The notes: generated by a model from the letters alone, not told the origin. A stretch of DNA of 64,000 bases from Chloroflexota bacterium (GCA_026390015.1 JAPLGS010000139.1:62001-126000), one strand, 5' to 3'; numbered from the stretch's first letter, positions 1 to 9,934 are shown. Made by a program: numbers and translations.

Positions 1-1437
1 ATTAAGACCATCAGCAATCCAAAATTAAAATTGGAAGTGTTGACGCAGGAAGAAGTAAAAAAGATTCACGAAACGACTTTACAGATCATTGAAAAAATCG
101 GGGTGAGATTTCCATCCAAACGCGCGCTGGAGATTTGGGAAGCCAACGGCGCAGACGTGAATTACGAAAAAAAGATCGTGCGTGTCAAACCGCACATCAT
201 TGAAGATGCGCTAAAAAAAGCTCCACCAGCTTATAAACTTGCAGCGCGCGATCCGCAGCAGGATTTGCTGCTGGATGGCAATCACGTAAATCTCGGAACC
301 GATGGCTGTGGAGTGGAAGTAATTGACATCAACACAGGCGAAAAGCGTACATCTTGCCTGCAGGATGTACGCGACATTGCCCGAATAGCAGATGCGACAG
401 AAGAAGTGGCGTTCCATTGGGTAGCTGTCTCAGCTCAAGATGCGCCTGTGGAAGCGCGTGGCTTGCATGAATTAAAAGCCGTTTGGGAGAATTCCACCAA
501 ACATGTGCAGACCGAGTCTGTTTACAACGTGGAAGAAGCAAAAGCCGCGATTGAGATGGCTGCGTTAATCGTCGGCGGCAAAGATAAACTCCGCGAACGA
601 CCGATTCTCTCGCTTATGCAATGCACCGCTCCCCCGTTAGGTCATGATGGCGGGAGTTTGGATGCCGCATTATTAGCTGCAGAATTTGGAATCCCAACAG
701 GATTTATGACCATGGCAGCTTGTGCCACAACTGGCCCAACCACCATGGCTGGAAACCTTGCTGTGGGTAACGCGGAAGTAATCGCAGGAACCGCTCTTTT
801 ACAACTCGCGTATCCGGGAGCGCCGGTCTTTTACGCAGCGGCGCAAACCGCATCCGATCTGCGCACAGGTGCTTATACAGGCGGCGGCCCCGAGGATTTC
901 CTCTTCGGCGCAGCGACCAACATCCTCGCGGATTTTTACAACATTCCACTTTCGATGGGCTCATTCGCTACAGGCGCGAAAGAACCAAATTGGCAGGCTG
1001 GTCTTGAAGGTAGTTTATCCACATTCATGGCAAGTATTGTCATGTCGGATATGCTGCTCGGCTGCGGATTCTTGCACGGCAGCCGCATCTGGTCTTTTGC
1101 AGAGATGATGCTGGACTGTGAAATTTTCTCCATCATCCACAAGATGATGCAGGGTATTGAAGTCAATGATGAAACTCTTGCAATAGATTCAATTGCGGCA
1201 GTCGGCCCAGGCGGGCATTACCTCGGTCAGAAACATACCCGCAAACACATGCGCGAGTTATTCATGCCGCAATTCATGGATAGACGCCCGTATTCTGAAT
1301 GGGAAACGAAGAAAGATGATGCCCGCGATTGGGCGGTTTCCAAGGCACGCAAGACATTGAAAGAACATCAACCTGATCCCTTGGACGAAAATATCAGCAA
1401 GGAAATGGATCGAATTATCAAGTCGGTTGAGAAATAA
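1..1437 (+). CDS. MttB-family (trimethylamine methyltransferase-like) protein, 5' end outside window
   Basis: This is a member of the trimethylamine/glycine betaine methyltransferase superfamily (COG5598), which moves a methyl group from a quaternary or tertiary amine to a corrinoid protein. The frame is open from base 1 and the first in-frame start codon visible is a TTG at 31, so the true start probably lies just upstream and the annotated part is nearly full length (family usually 470-500 aa). The frame has no internal TAG, so it is a non-pyrrolysine member like MtgB rather than a classical MttB. Glycine-rich barrel segments such as GGGPEDFLFGAATN are visible. It is the first of four paralogues in a co-directional cluster. 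Its substrate cannot be told from sequence; a betaine-type compound is inferred. Confidence 0.88.
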   Translation: MKTISNPKLKLEVLTQEEVKKIHETTLQIIEKIGVRFPSKRALEIWEANGADVNYEKKIVRVKPHIIEDALKKAPPAYKLAARDPQQDLLLDGNHVNLGTDGCGVEVIDINTGEKRTSCLQDVRDIARIADATEEVAFHWVAVSAQDAPVEARGLHELKAVWENSTKHVQTESVYNVEEAKAAIEMAALIVGGKDKLRERPILSLMQCTAPPLGHDGGSLDAALLAAEFGIPTGFMTMAACATTGPTTMAGNLAVGNAEVIAGTALLQLAYPGAPVFYAAAQTASDLRTGAYTGGGPEDFLFGAATNILADFYNIPLSMGSFATGAKEPNWQAGLEGSLSTFMASIVMSDMLLGCGFLHGSRIWSFAEMMLDCEIFSIIHKMMQGIEVNDETLAIDSIAAVGPGGHYLGQKHTRKHMRELFMPQFMDRRPYSEWETKKDDARDWAVSKARKTLKEHQPDPLDENISKEMDRIIKSVEK

Positions 1438-1460
1438 AAGCGTTATAAGTTGAAGGTTCA

Positions 1461-1510
1461 CAGGTACCAAGTCCCTCACCCAATAAACTTGGTACCTGAT
1501 ATTTTTATTT
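1461..1510 (+). terminator. Intrinsic terminator after the first MttB-family gene
   Basis: A perfect 12-bp stem (CAGGTACCAAGT at 1461-1472 against its complement at 1487-1498) with a 14-nt loop is followed by ATATTTTTATTT. It lies 24 nt after the stop codon, so the first paralogue is probably transcribed separately from the next one. Confidence 0.7.
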
Positions 1511-1553
1511 CCTCTCTTTCGCCAAAGAGAATCAAACCCAGTAGAGGCTTCTT

Positions 1554-3032
1554 ATGCAACCCAAACTCACACTATTGAGCGATGAGATCATCGCTCGCAT
1601 TCTTGGAGAAGCCCACGAACTTCTTCTCAAACCTGGTATCAAAGTCCAGAACGCAGAGGCGCGGGAATTGCTCGCCGAAGCTGGAGCAAAGATCGACCCA
1701 GAGACGCAGGTCGCGCAAATCCCCGCTACGCTTGTCTACAAGGCCCTGGAAAGTGTGCCGCGTGATTTCTATTTATACGATTACGATGGAAACCCTACGG
1801 TTCATTACGGTGGCGACTCAGTCCACTTTGACCCAGGCTCTTCGGGTATTACGATCCTCAACCCCGAAACGCTGGAACATGACACCACTGAAACCGAACA
1901 CCTTATCCGCCTGATAAAAGTTGCCGAGCAACTCCCGCAGTATGACGCTCAATCCACGGCGGTTATTTGCCACGATGTTCCAAAAGAGATCCAGGATTCA
2001 TATCGGTTATATCTGGCACTACTATATTCGAAGAAGCCGATCGTCACAGGTGCGTTCACGAACAAGACCGTTCAGGAAATGATCGACATGCTCGTGCTTT
2101 TCGAGGGTAGTGCAAAAGCTGCGAGAGAAAAGCCACGCGCCATCTTTGATGTATGCCCAGCGCCGCCATTGATCTGGTCAAATTTCGGCGCAGGAAATTT
2201 GATCGCGCTCGCGCGCGCTGGCGTTCCTGCCGAGATTGTTTCCGTTCCGCTATCAGGAGCAGCCGCCCCTGTGACCATGCTCGGCACCGTCACCCAGCAC
2301 ACAGCGGAATGTTTCGCTGGCATCGTCATCCATCAACTTGCACATCCAGGCTCCCCCATCGTTTGGGGCGGCGCGGCGGCGATCTTTGATATGCGCAAAG
2401 GTGCCACTCCAATGGGAGCAGTGGAAACCGCCATGCTCGATTGTTCGTATGCGCAGGTCGCGAAGACACTGAACATGCCCACTCACACGTATCTCGGCGC
2501 AACGGATTCAAAACTCGTCGACGCACAGGCTGGGCTTGAAAGTGGAATCTCCGCCATGGTCGGCGCGTTGAGCGGTATCAATATGATCTCTGGCTCAGGC
2601 ATGTTGGATTTCCTCGCCTGCCATAGCGCAGAAAAACTGGTGCTCGACGCGGAAGGCATCGCAATGGCCAAGCGCATGATTGGCGGAGTAAAACTCCACA
2701 CCGACACGCTCGCCACAGGTTTTTACGATCACAACATCAATTTCAAAGGCGGCGATTTCCTCAAGCAAAAAGTTACAATGAAACTATTCCGAGAGGAACA
2801 GCATTTACCCAGCAGTGTGATCGATCGCGACTCGACTCGAGCATGGAAAGCCGCTGGCAGTCTGGATGCCTTTGGCAGATGCAAACTCCGCGTGATCGAA
2901 TTACTCGCATCATACCGACGCCCTGAAATTGATCCTGAGAAAGAACGGAGACTCTACGCTTTCGTGCTGGATCTCGCGAAAAAGTGCGGCCTCGAAGAGT
3001 TGCCCAAACTGGAAGATTTTCACCCCGTTTAA
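1554..3032 (+). CDS. MttB-family methyltransferase, paralogue 2
   Basis: This 492-aa protein is full length for the trimethylamine methyltransferase superfamily and has no internal TAG, so it is a non-pyrrolysine type. It is predicted to demethylate an unknown methylamine or betaine and methylate a corrinoid protein. The start ATG follows an AGAGG ribosome site. It opens with MQPKLTLLSDEII and shares long identical blocks (KPGIKVQNAEAR, YDYDGNPTV, FDPGSSGI, SKKPIVTGAFTNKTV) with the next gene, so the two are a tandem duplication. They are clearly diverged from the first and fourth paralogues. Its own terminator follows the stop codon. Confidence 0.9.
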   Translation: MQPKLTLLSDEIIARILGEAHELLLKPGIKVQNAEARELLAEAGAKIDPETQVAQIPATLVYKALESVPRDFYLYDYDGNPTVHYGGDSVHFDPGSSGITILNPETLEHDTTETEHLIRLIKVAEQLPQYDAQSTAVICHDVPKEIQDSYRLYLALLYSKKPIVTGAFTNKTVQEMIDMLVLFEGSAKAAREKPRAIFDVCPAPPLIWSNFGAGNLIALARAGVPAEIVSVPLSGAAAPVTMLGTVTQHTAECFAGIVIHQLAHPGSPIVWGGAAAIFDMRKGATPMGAVETAMLDCSYAQVAKTLNMPTHTYLGATDSKLVDAQAGLESGISAMVGALSGINMISGSGMLDFLACHSAEKLVLDAEGIAMAKRMIGGVKLHTDTLATGFYDHNINFKGGDFLKQKVTMKLFREEQHLPSSVIDRDSTRAWKAAGSLDAFGRCKLRVIELLASYRRPEIDPEKERRLYAFVLDLAKKCGLEELPKLEDFHPV

Positions 3033-3040
3033 TAAATTTC

Positions 3041-3072
3041 AACTCCAACGGCTGGTGTCGTTGGAGTTTTAT
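3041..3072 (+). terminator. Intrinsic terminator after paralogue 2
   Basis: AACTCCAACG (3041-3050) pairs perfectly with CGTTGGAGTT (3059-3068) across an 8-nt loop, followed by a short T-rich tail, 8 nt after the stop codon. Confidence 0.6.
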
Positions 3073-3115
3073 CATCCGAAGTCATAATACTTTGGACTCT
3101 ATATAGAGGTGCAAT

Positions 3116-4514
3116 ATGCAACCCAAACTATCTTTACTCAACGAAGAGTTAATCAAACGCATTATTGAGGAAGCCTATCAATTGATGATGAAACCGGGCA
3201 TCAAGGTGCAGAATGCCGAAGCAAGGCAAATGCTCGCGGACGCCGGGGCGCAAGTGGATGAGGAGACGATGATCGTTCACATTCCAGCTCAGATCGTCAA
3301 ACAGGCATTGGAAACAGTTCCCCGCCAGTTTTTTCTTTATGATTACGATGGCAATCCCACGGTCCAGTACGGAGGCGACGCAGTTCAATTTGACCCTGGT
3401 TCATCCGGCATTTCGATTCTCATCCCGGAAACTCTGGAGCACAAAACAGCCGAAACCGAAGATCTGATCCGCATCATTAAGGTCGCCGAAAGTCTGCCGC
3501 AATACGATGCACAATCCACAGCGATCGTTTGCCACGATGTTCCAAAAGATATCCATGATCTGTATCGGTTGTATCTGGTATTGCTTTATTCAAAGAAACC
3601 GATCGTCACAGGGGCGTTCACGAACAAGACCGTGCACAATATGATCGACATGCTCGCCATCTTCGCGGGCGGGCGGGATAACTTACGTGAACATCCACGC
3701 GCTGTATTTGATGCCTGTCCTTCACCTCCTTTGATCTGGTCTAACTTCGGCGCAGGAAATTTGATCACGTTGGCACGCGCCGGTTGCGGCGGAATGTTTA
3801 TCAGGCATCGCGATCCACCAACTCGCTCACGCTGGTTCCCCAATTGTTTGGGGCGGCGCACCTTCCACATTTGACATGCGCAAAGGCGGCACACCATTTG
3901 GCTCGGTGGAAACAGCCATGATCGATTCATCCTACGCGCAGGTTGGTAAATCGCTCTGCCTGCCAACTCATGCCTATCTCGGCTCTACTGAATCAAAAAT
4001 TTTAGACATGCAAGCCGGACTCGAAAGCGGCATGGGCGCCATGATCGGCGCGTTGAGCGGCATCAACATGATCTCGGGTTCGGGCATGGTCGATTCACTG
4101 CTTTGCCAAAGCCCCGAAAAACTTGTCATCGACGCGGAAGGTATCGCAATGGCACAGCGCATGCTGCAAGGCATGAAGATCCACACTGATACGCTCGCCA
4201 CAGGTTTTTATGAAGGAGTCAACTTCAAAGGCGGCGACTTCCTCAAACAGAGGATCACCATGCAGCTTTTCCAAAAAGAACAGCACATGCCAGGCAAAGT
4301 CATTGACCGTGATTCGATGCGCGGTTGGAAGGAATCTGGTTCGATGGATACGTTCACCCGAGCCAGGATCCGTGTGAAGGAAATTCTCGCTTCCTACCGG
4401 CGGCCCGAACTTGATCCTGCCAAAGAAGCGGAACTCCATGCTTATGTCATGGATCTCGCCAAAAAAGCGGGCATCGAACAGCTGCCTTTTGTGGAAGAAT
4501 TTCAACCGGTATGA
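3116..4514 (+). pseudogene. MttB-family paralogue 3, broken by an internal deletion and frameshift
   Basis: The start codon (ATG at 3116 after AGAGGTG) and the N-terminal 225 or so residues align with paralogue 2 up to the shared LARAG block. Reading then shifts: the first frame stops at 3874, while the second frame resumes with AECLSG from about 3789 and runs to 4514. Compared with paralogue 2, 27 codons between LARAG and AECFAG are replaced by 4 nt, a net loss of 77 nt, which explains the shift. Both halves otherwise keep high similarity, so the lesion is recent or is an assembly error. If real, the gene cannot make an intact barrel. The stop overlaps the start of the peptidase gene by 4 nt. 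Confidence 0.85.
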
Positions 4515-6346
4515 GCATTCTCAACCTCTCTCAACTTTTACGCGTGCCGCATGTGGATAGCGGATTAAACTTTGACATTTCACCCGACGGGCAGAGATTG
4601 ATATTCTCCTGGAACAAATCTGGCAAGTGGGAATTGTGGCAAATGCCCTTGCAAGAAGAGCACTCTTCCCGAAACGGCATTCCACAACTCAACGAAGAGA
4701 ATGCTGCGCTCTTCACCATGACGCCGCATTTGGAAGGCGCAAAATTCTCACCGCTATTTTCACCCGATGGTACTCAACTCGCTTACGCATTGGATATGGA
4801 TGGCAGCGAGTCTTATCAAATAGTCATTCAAGATCTGCAGACAAATATCGCAACCAACCTGACCCCAAACATTGCTTACGCCCACCAACCAAATTTTTCA
4901 TGGTCACCTGACGGAAAAATGCTGGCGGTGCTTTCTGATAAGCACGGGCAATTTGCTTTACACCTGCTCCCCGTCGACGGGACTTCCGGGCGAATGATAA
5001 AAAATGTATTCCATCCATGCTGGGATGTGAAATGGTCGCCGGATGGTCAATGGATCGCGATCGAGGCCGAGTCGACGGCGAGTGATAGAAGTATTTATGT
5101 GATGCCGATCAACCGTCCACGAAAAACGGGAAAAAATAAAGCAACTAAAGTTCATACTACGCAATTGAAATTGAACGCGCAAAATCCTGCGTGGTCACCT
5201 GATTCTAAATTTCTGGCATTCTCCGGAGAAAATGGAGAATGGCATGATATTGGATTGTTCAATGTGGATTCCCAGGAAATTACGTGGGTCAATGAATCCG
5301 CGGGCGATGACACACAGCCCGCATGGTCGCGGAGCGGGGAATCTATAGGATGGATCCATTCCATAGGCGCAAGAACCAGTTTCCAGTTTAAAAGAGGAAA
5401 CGCTTCAATTGAGGAAAAAAAAATTGGGGATGGCGTTCACTACTTTCCGCAGTTCACATCTGACAGCGTTGTAATTCTATATGAAGATCCGCAGCATCCA
5501 TGCGACTTGTGGAAAATAGCGCTTGAAGATGAATCAATTCAGCAATTGACAAATTCATTATCCAACGAAATTCATGACGCGGAATTTATTCAACCCGAAG
5601 AAGTTTGGTATGCGGGCAAAGACGGGACTCAAATTCCTGCGCTATTGTATCGCGCAAAAGATAGCACGCGCGCGGTGATCAACATCCATGGCGGGCCAAA
5701 TTGGTTGTTCCAATTTTTATGGTATCCGATCATGAGTTACATGGCATCGCGCGGCTGGACGGTTCTCGCTCCAAATTATCGTGGTTCATCGGGTTATGGA
5801 AAGAAATGGCAAAACGCAAGCCGCTATGATATGGGCGGCGTAGACAACGATGATTGCGCGGCGGGCGCAAATTATTTAATCGCAAACGGGCTGGTCGAAA
5901 AAGATAAAATCGGAGTCACAGGCAGAAGCCATGGCGGTTATTTGACAATGACTTGCCTGACGAGGTATCCGGAATTATTCGCTGTGGGTTCGGCGGTTGT
6001 GCCTTTCTTAAATTGGATCAAGTCGCATAAAAATTCACGCGAAGATCTGCAGCATTGGAATATTGAAAATATGGGCGACCCGCATGAGAACCATGAGTTA
6101 TGGATCGCGCGTTCGCCTTATTTCTTTTTGGATAATATCAACGCGCCCGTGCAAATGATCTGCGGCGGAAATGATGCGCGCTGCCCCGCTTCTGACTCGA
6201 TCGACGCGCGTGATAAACTTGTCGAACTCGGGAAACAAGTTGAGCTGCTGCTATACAAAGATGAAGGTCATTCATTTTTGGATACGGAAAACTTAATCGA
6301 TTCAGAAATAAAACGCATGGAATTTTTAGCAAAGGTACTGGGTTGA
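4511..6346 (+). CDS. S9-family serine peptidase (prolyl oligopeptidase/acylaminoacyl-peptidase type)
   Basis: This 611-aa protein has an N-terminal beta-propeller built of repeated FSPDG, WSPDG and WSPDSK blades (about residues 20-340) and a C-terminal alpha/beta hydrolase. The catalytic triad is visible: Ser473 in GRSHGGY, Asp555 in GGNDARC and His587 in DEGHSF. No signal peptide is seen, so it probably acts in the cytoplasm on short peptides or N-acyl amino acids. Its ATG overlaps the stop of the broken MttB-family gene (ATGA), which suggests translational coupling. Its presence between methyltransferase genes hints that the methylated substrate arrives as a peptide or acyl conjugate; that is inference. 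Confidence 0.9.
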   Translation: MSILNLSQLLRVPHVDSGLNFDISPDGQRLIFSWNKSGKWELWQMPLQEEHSSRNGIPQLNEENAALFTMTPHLEGAKFSPLFSPDGTQLAYALDMDGSESYQIVIQDLQTNIATNLTPNIAYAHQPNFSWSPDGKMLAVLSDKHGQFALHLLPVDGTSGRMIKNVFHPCWDVKWSPDGQWIAIEAESTASDRSIYVMPINRPRKTGKNKATKVHTTQLKLNAQNPAWSPDSKFLAFSGENGEWHDIGLFNVDSQEITWVNESAGDDTQPAWSRSGESIGWIHSIGARTSFQFKRGNASIEEKKIGDGVHYFPQFTSDSVVILYEDPQHPCDLWKIALEDESIQQLTNSLSNEIHDAEFIQPEEVWYAGKDGTQIPALLYRAKDSTRAVINIHGGPNWLFQFLWYPIMSYMASRGWTVLAPNYRGSSGYGKKWQNASRYDMGGVDNDDCAAGANYLIANGLVEKDKIGVTGRSHGGYLTMTCLTRYPELFAVGSAVVPFLNWIKSHKNSREDLQHWNIENMGDPHENHELWIARSPYFFLDNINAPVQMICGGNDARCPASDSIDARDKLVELGKQVELLLYKDEGHSFLDTENLIDSEIKRMEFLAKVLG

Positions 6347-6376
6347 TTCTTACAAAATGAAAGTAAAGGAGATTTT

Positions 6377-7795
6377 ATGGGTCAATTGAATTTTCTCTCA
6401 GAGGATGATGTCAAGCGAATACATAACGCCACGCTGCGAATCCTGAACGAAGTCGGTTATGTGTGGACGCACAAGGAAAGCCTTGAAATCTTAACAGGCG
6501 CGGGATGCAAGATAAAAGGCAACCGCGTATATTTTCCACCAGAGTTGGTGGAAGACAGCATCCAGAAAGCTGGGAAGCGCACCACCATCCGCGGGCGTGG
6601 CGGTATGACAAAGACACTCGGCGATGGAAATTTATATTTCCACAACCTCGGCGGCGCGCGTGATATTTATGACGCGAAGACGGGTAATCATCGCATTGCT
6701 CAATTGCAGGATGTGCGCGACTCGACACGAGTGCTCGATGCGCTTGAAAACTGTAACACCATCACGCCTTTCTTTACGCCGCAGGATGTGCCGGGCGAAT
6801 TAATGTCACTGGCAATGTACCGTCATGCGCTACCGTTCACCACAAAACCGCTTCAAGGTCCCGGTGTGCAATATGGCCCTGAAACCAAATTCGCAGTGCA
6901 GATGGCTGAAGTGATCGGGAACCCGAAAGAGGTTTTGACCCTTGCGCTTTCTCCTGTTTCCCCGCTCACCATCCCTGACCATGAAGCCGAGGCTGTGATC
7001 GAGATCGCGCGCGCGGGAATCGCATTCGGTGCTCTGCCCTGCCCCACCGCAGGCGCAACAGGACCAATGACGATCAGCGGATCAATCGCGCAGCAGAATG
7101 CAGAGACTCTGGCGGTGGTGATCCTTGCACAATTGGTAAACCCAGGCTTGCCGATCATTTATTGCGGACGACTTGCCATGATGGAACCGCGAATGGGCTC
7201 ATCAGTTTGGGGCGGCGTGGAATTGGGCCTCGCCTCGGCAGGAACGGTTCAACTTGGACATCATTATGGATTCACGGTCAACGTTTATGGGTTCTCCACG
7301 AATGCGCATACCATCGATGCCCAGGATGGATTTGAGCGCGGACTGAACGCAGCCATCCCCGCCCTGGCTGGAGCGGATGAACTCTCTGGCATCGGCGAAA
7401 TGGAAGCGGGCGTGATGGGTTCGTACGCGCAGATGGTTCTCGATAACGAATTGGCATCCAGCATTCTGCGATTAAGGCGCGGTTTCAGCGCGGATGAAGA
7501 CGCGCTTGGCGTTGACATCATCGCGGCGGTCATGGACGGCTCGCGCAATTTCCTCGGCCAAAAGCATACGATGAAATATCTAAAAGCTGGCGAAGTACAA
7601 TTGACAAAACTTGCAGAACGAAATTCCTGGGAAACCTGGGAACGGAAGGGGAAGCAGGGAATGGTGGAACGTGCCATTGATGAAGCTGAAAAGATTTTAC
7701 GCGAACATCAAGTGGAGCCGCTCGAGCCACAGCAAGAGCAGGAGCTTGATAAAATCATGGAAGCTGCGGAAAAAGAATTGGTGAAGAAAAGATAA
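6377..7795 (+). CDS. MttB-family methyltransferase, paralogue 4
   Basis: This 472-aa member of the trimethylamine methyltransferase superfamily starts at an ATG after AAAGGAG, 30 nt downstream of the S9 peptidase stop. It has no internal TAG. Its N-terminus (EDDVKRIHNATLRILNEVGY) matches the family pattern and is closer to paralogue 1 than to the 2/3 pair. The methyl donor is unknown; transfer to a corrinoid carrier is the family role. The M20 hydrolase gene follows 25 nt later, so peptidase, this gene, hydrolase and the pterin methyltransferase look like one transcript. Confidence 0.9.
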   Translation: MGQLNFLSEDDVKRIHNATLRILNEVGYVWTHKESLEILTGAGCKIKGNRVYFPPELVEDSIQKAGKRTTIRGRGGMTKTLGDGNLYFHNLGGARDIYDAKTGNHRIAQLQDVRDSTRVLDALENCNTITPFFTPQDVPGELMSLAMYRHALPFTTKPLQGPGVQYGPETKFAVQMAEVIGNPKEVLTLALSPVSPLTIPDHEAEAVIEIARAGIAFGALPCPTAGATGPMTISGSIAQQNAETLAVVILAQLVNPGLPIIYCGRLAMMEPRMGSSVWGGVELGLASAGTVQLGHHYGFTVNVYGFSTNAHTIDAQDGFERGLNAAIPALAGADELSGIGEMEAGVMGSYAQMVLDNELASSILRLRRGFSADEDALGVDIIAAVMDGSRNFLGQKHTMKYLKAGEVQLTKLAERNSWETWERKGKQGMVERAIDEAEKILREHQVEPLEPQQEQELDKIMEAAEKELVKKR

Positions 7796-7820
7796 CAACC
7801 TATAAACTTTTGGAGGTATT

Positions 7821-8978
7821 ATGTTAAAACAAGCAAATGCAATTTCAGAGGAACTGATCGAATGGCGGCGCGATTTTCACATGCACCCCGAAACAGGATT
7901 CGATGTTTACCGCACAGCAGGTATCGTGGCTGATGAGTTGGAGAAGATGGGGTACCGTGTCAAGCGCGGCGTAGGCAAAAGCGGCGTCGTGGCAGACATC
8001 GGCGAAGGCGGCAGGATGGTCGCCATCCGCGCGGATATGGATGCGCTGCCGCTTCAAGAGTTGAATGAGTCTGAATTCAAATCGCAAAACGATGGAAAGA
8101 TGCACGCCTGCGGGCACGACTCGCATACCGCGATGGCCTTGGGCGCAGCGCATCTGCTCGCCAAAGAAAAATTCACTGGCCGTGTTCGTTTTCTATTCCA
8201 GCCCAGCGAAGAATCCGCAGACGAGGAAGGCAAGAGCGGCGCAGTGCGCATGTCTGAAGATGGAGCGATGAATGGCGTGGATTATGTCATCGCGCAGCAT
8301 GTGGACCCGGGCCAGCCTGTCGGGACGATCGCCATCAGTTCGGGAGCAGCTTCCGGCGGAGTCGATTCGTGGTTTGGTGTCATCCAGGGAAAAGGCGGGC
8401 ATGGCGCGTATCCGCATCATACAGTTGACCCGTTCTATTTATTAGCCCATATTATTTTTGCGTTGAACGCATTCATCTCTCGCAAACTTGATCCATTTTC
8501 TCCAGCGGTTGTCAGTATCGGTTCCATCAATGGCGGGTTTACAGAAAATGTAATTCCGGATAGTATCAAAATTACAGGCACATTGCGCTTCACCACTGCG
8601 GAGGTGCAAAAACAAATCCATGCTGAGATCAAGCGCGCCTTTGATATCGCAAAAACGCTTGGCGGTGATTATGAATTAAAAATTGAAATCGGCGCGCCTC
8701 CGATGACCAACGATAAGAAGGTTACAGAAATGATCGAATCGGTTGGCAAAGATTTTCTCGGCGCGGAAAATGTGCACGAGATTCACAAGTCACTGGGCGC
8801 GGAGGATTTTGGTTCTTTTATGGAGCACGCGCCTGGAGCGATGTATATGCTCGGCACAAGAAAACAAGGCCATGAAGAATATCCGTTCCATCATCCAAAA
8901 TTTGATATTGACGAGCGCGCCTTTCCTTTAGGCACGGCCATTTTGGCGGAAACTGCCTTGAGGTTTTTGAAACAGTAA
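7821..8978 (+). CDS. M20-family amidohydrolase (N-acyl amino acid or peptide hydrolase)
   Basis: This 385-aa protein is a metal-dependent M20D amidohydrolase of the hippurate hydrolase/IAA-amino acid hydrolase type, which cleaves an amide bond to release an amino acid. Metal ligands are visible: HACGHD around residues 95-100, the PSEES pair of acidic residues, and the C-terminal GAEDFGSF block. A good GGAGG ribosome site precedes the ATG. Lying between an MttB-family methyltransferase and a pterin methyltransferase, it may free a methylated amino acid from a conjugate before demethylation. This role is inferred from position only. Confidence 0.9.
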   Translation: MLKQANAISEELIEWRRDFHMHPETGFDVYRTAGIVADELEKMGYRVKRGVGKSGVVADIGEGGRMVAIRADMDALPLQELNESEFKSQNDGKMHACGHDSHTAMALGAAHLLAKEKFTGRVRFLFQPSEESADEEGKSGAVRMSEDGAMNGVDYVIAQHVDPGQPVGTIAISSGAASGGVDSWFGVIQGKGGHGAYPHHTVDPFYLLAHIIFALNAFISRKLDPFSPAVVSIGSINGGFTENVIPDSIKITGTLRFTTAEVQKQIHAEIKRAFDIAKTLGGDYELKIEIGAPPMTNDKKVTEMIESVGKDFLGAENVHEIHKSLGAEDFGSFMEHAPGAMYMLGTRKQGHEEYPFHHPKFDIDERAFPLGTAILAETALRFLKQ

Positions 8979-9035
8979 TCCAAAAATTTAGTGGGCTGTG
9001 AGGCCTTTCAGGTTTTAATTTTTTTCGGAGGATAC

Positions 9036-9908
9036 ATGCATACCATATTAAAATCGAACAGCAAAGAAATCATCATCGGCATTGACAAACCATTTGTTAT
9101 CATCGGCGAAAAGATCAACCCAACCGGCATAAAAAAATTGGGTCAGGCGTTGGTTGATAACAACATGGAATTTGTTATTCAACTCGCCCAGAGACAAGTC
9201 GCGTGGGGGGCGGAGGTGCTGGATGTGAACGTGGGTCATCCGCAAATTGACGAAGTGACCATAATGCCGATCGTGGTCGAAGCAATCAGAGGCGCGGTGG
9301 ATGTTCCCTTATGTATTGACTCAAATGATCCGAAGATCCTCGAAGCTGGGTTGAAGTTTGCGCCGGGCAAGCCGTTGATCAACTCTGTCAATGGAGAGGA
9401 AAAACAATTGTCGAGTGTCCTGCCGCTCGCGAAAGAAAGGGGCGCGGCCCTCCTCGGGTTGACAATCGGCGAAGATGGAATCCCGGCGACTGCGGAGGAA
9501 CGTCTCGTAGTGGCGGGTCACATTATTGAGCGCGCTGCAAAGATGGGAATTCCCATTGAAGATATTATTATCGATCCGCTGGTGATGACCGTTGGACATA
9601 ACAGCCTGGCCGCGACCGTGACGCTCAAGACTATCGAATTGATCAGAAAAGAATATGGGGTGAACATGAGTCTGGGCGCGAGCAATGTTTCATTTGGATT
9701 GCCTGACCGGCAATTTGTCAACAGCGCGTTCCTTTCACTTGCTATTCAAGCGGGCGTAACCTGCTCGATCACGGATCCGATCAAACTGGGGAGCTCGATC
9801 CGCGCTACAGATCTATTGTTGGGCAAAGATGCAAACTCCATTCGATACCTAAAATATTTCAGAGCGACTGAAAAATTAAGAGCACAGGAAGCAGCGGCGA
9901 AGACCTAA
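9036..9908 (+). CDS. Pterin-binding methyltransferase (MtgA/AcsE type, methylcorrinoid:tetrahydrofolate)
   Basis: This 290-aa protein belongs to the pterin-binding family that includes MtgA, AcsE and the MetH folate domain. These enzymes move a methyl group between a corrinoid protein and tetrahydrofolate. Family motifs are in order: GEKINPTG, DVNVG, CIDSN, NSVNGE and GASNVSFGLP. I chose the ATG at 9036 because GGAGGA sits just before it; an in-frame upstream GTG at 8991 has no ribosome site. It is the last gene of the cluster and completes the expected route from methylated amine to methyl-THF. The corrinoid carrier protein itself is not in this window. Confidence 0.88.
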   Translation: MHTILKSNSKEIIIGIDKPFVIIGEKINPTGIKKLGQALVDNNMEFVIQLAQRQVAWGAEVLDVNVGHPQIDEVTIMPIVVEAIRGAVDVPLCIDSNDPKILEAGLKFAPGKPLINSVNGEEKQLSSVLPLAKERGAALLGLTIGEDGIPATAEERLVVAGHIIERAAKMGIPIEDIIIDPLVMTVGHNSLAATVTLKTIELIRKEYGVNMSLGASNVSFGLPDRQFVNSAFLSLAIQAGVTCSITDPIKLGSSIRATDLLLGKDANSIRYLKYFRATEKLRAQEAAAKT

Positions 9909-9934
9909 ACATAGATGGGAGCTCAGAGTTTTTT

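Noticed and set aside
8991-9035. Upstream in-frame GTG start for the pterin methyltransferase
   Set aside because: No ribosome site precedes it, while GGAGGA is well placed before the ATG at 9036, where the conserved domain begins.
1-9908. Pyrrolysine (TAG read-through) in the MttB-like genes
   Set aside because: None of the four genes has an in-frame amber codon; the third is broken by a deletion, not by TAG.
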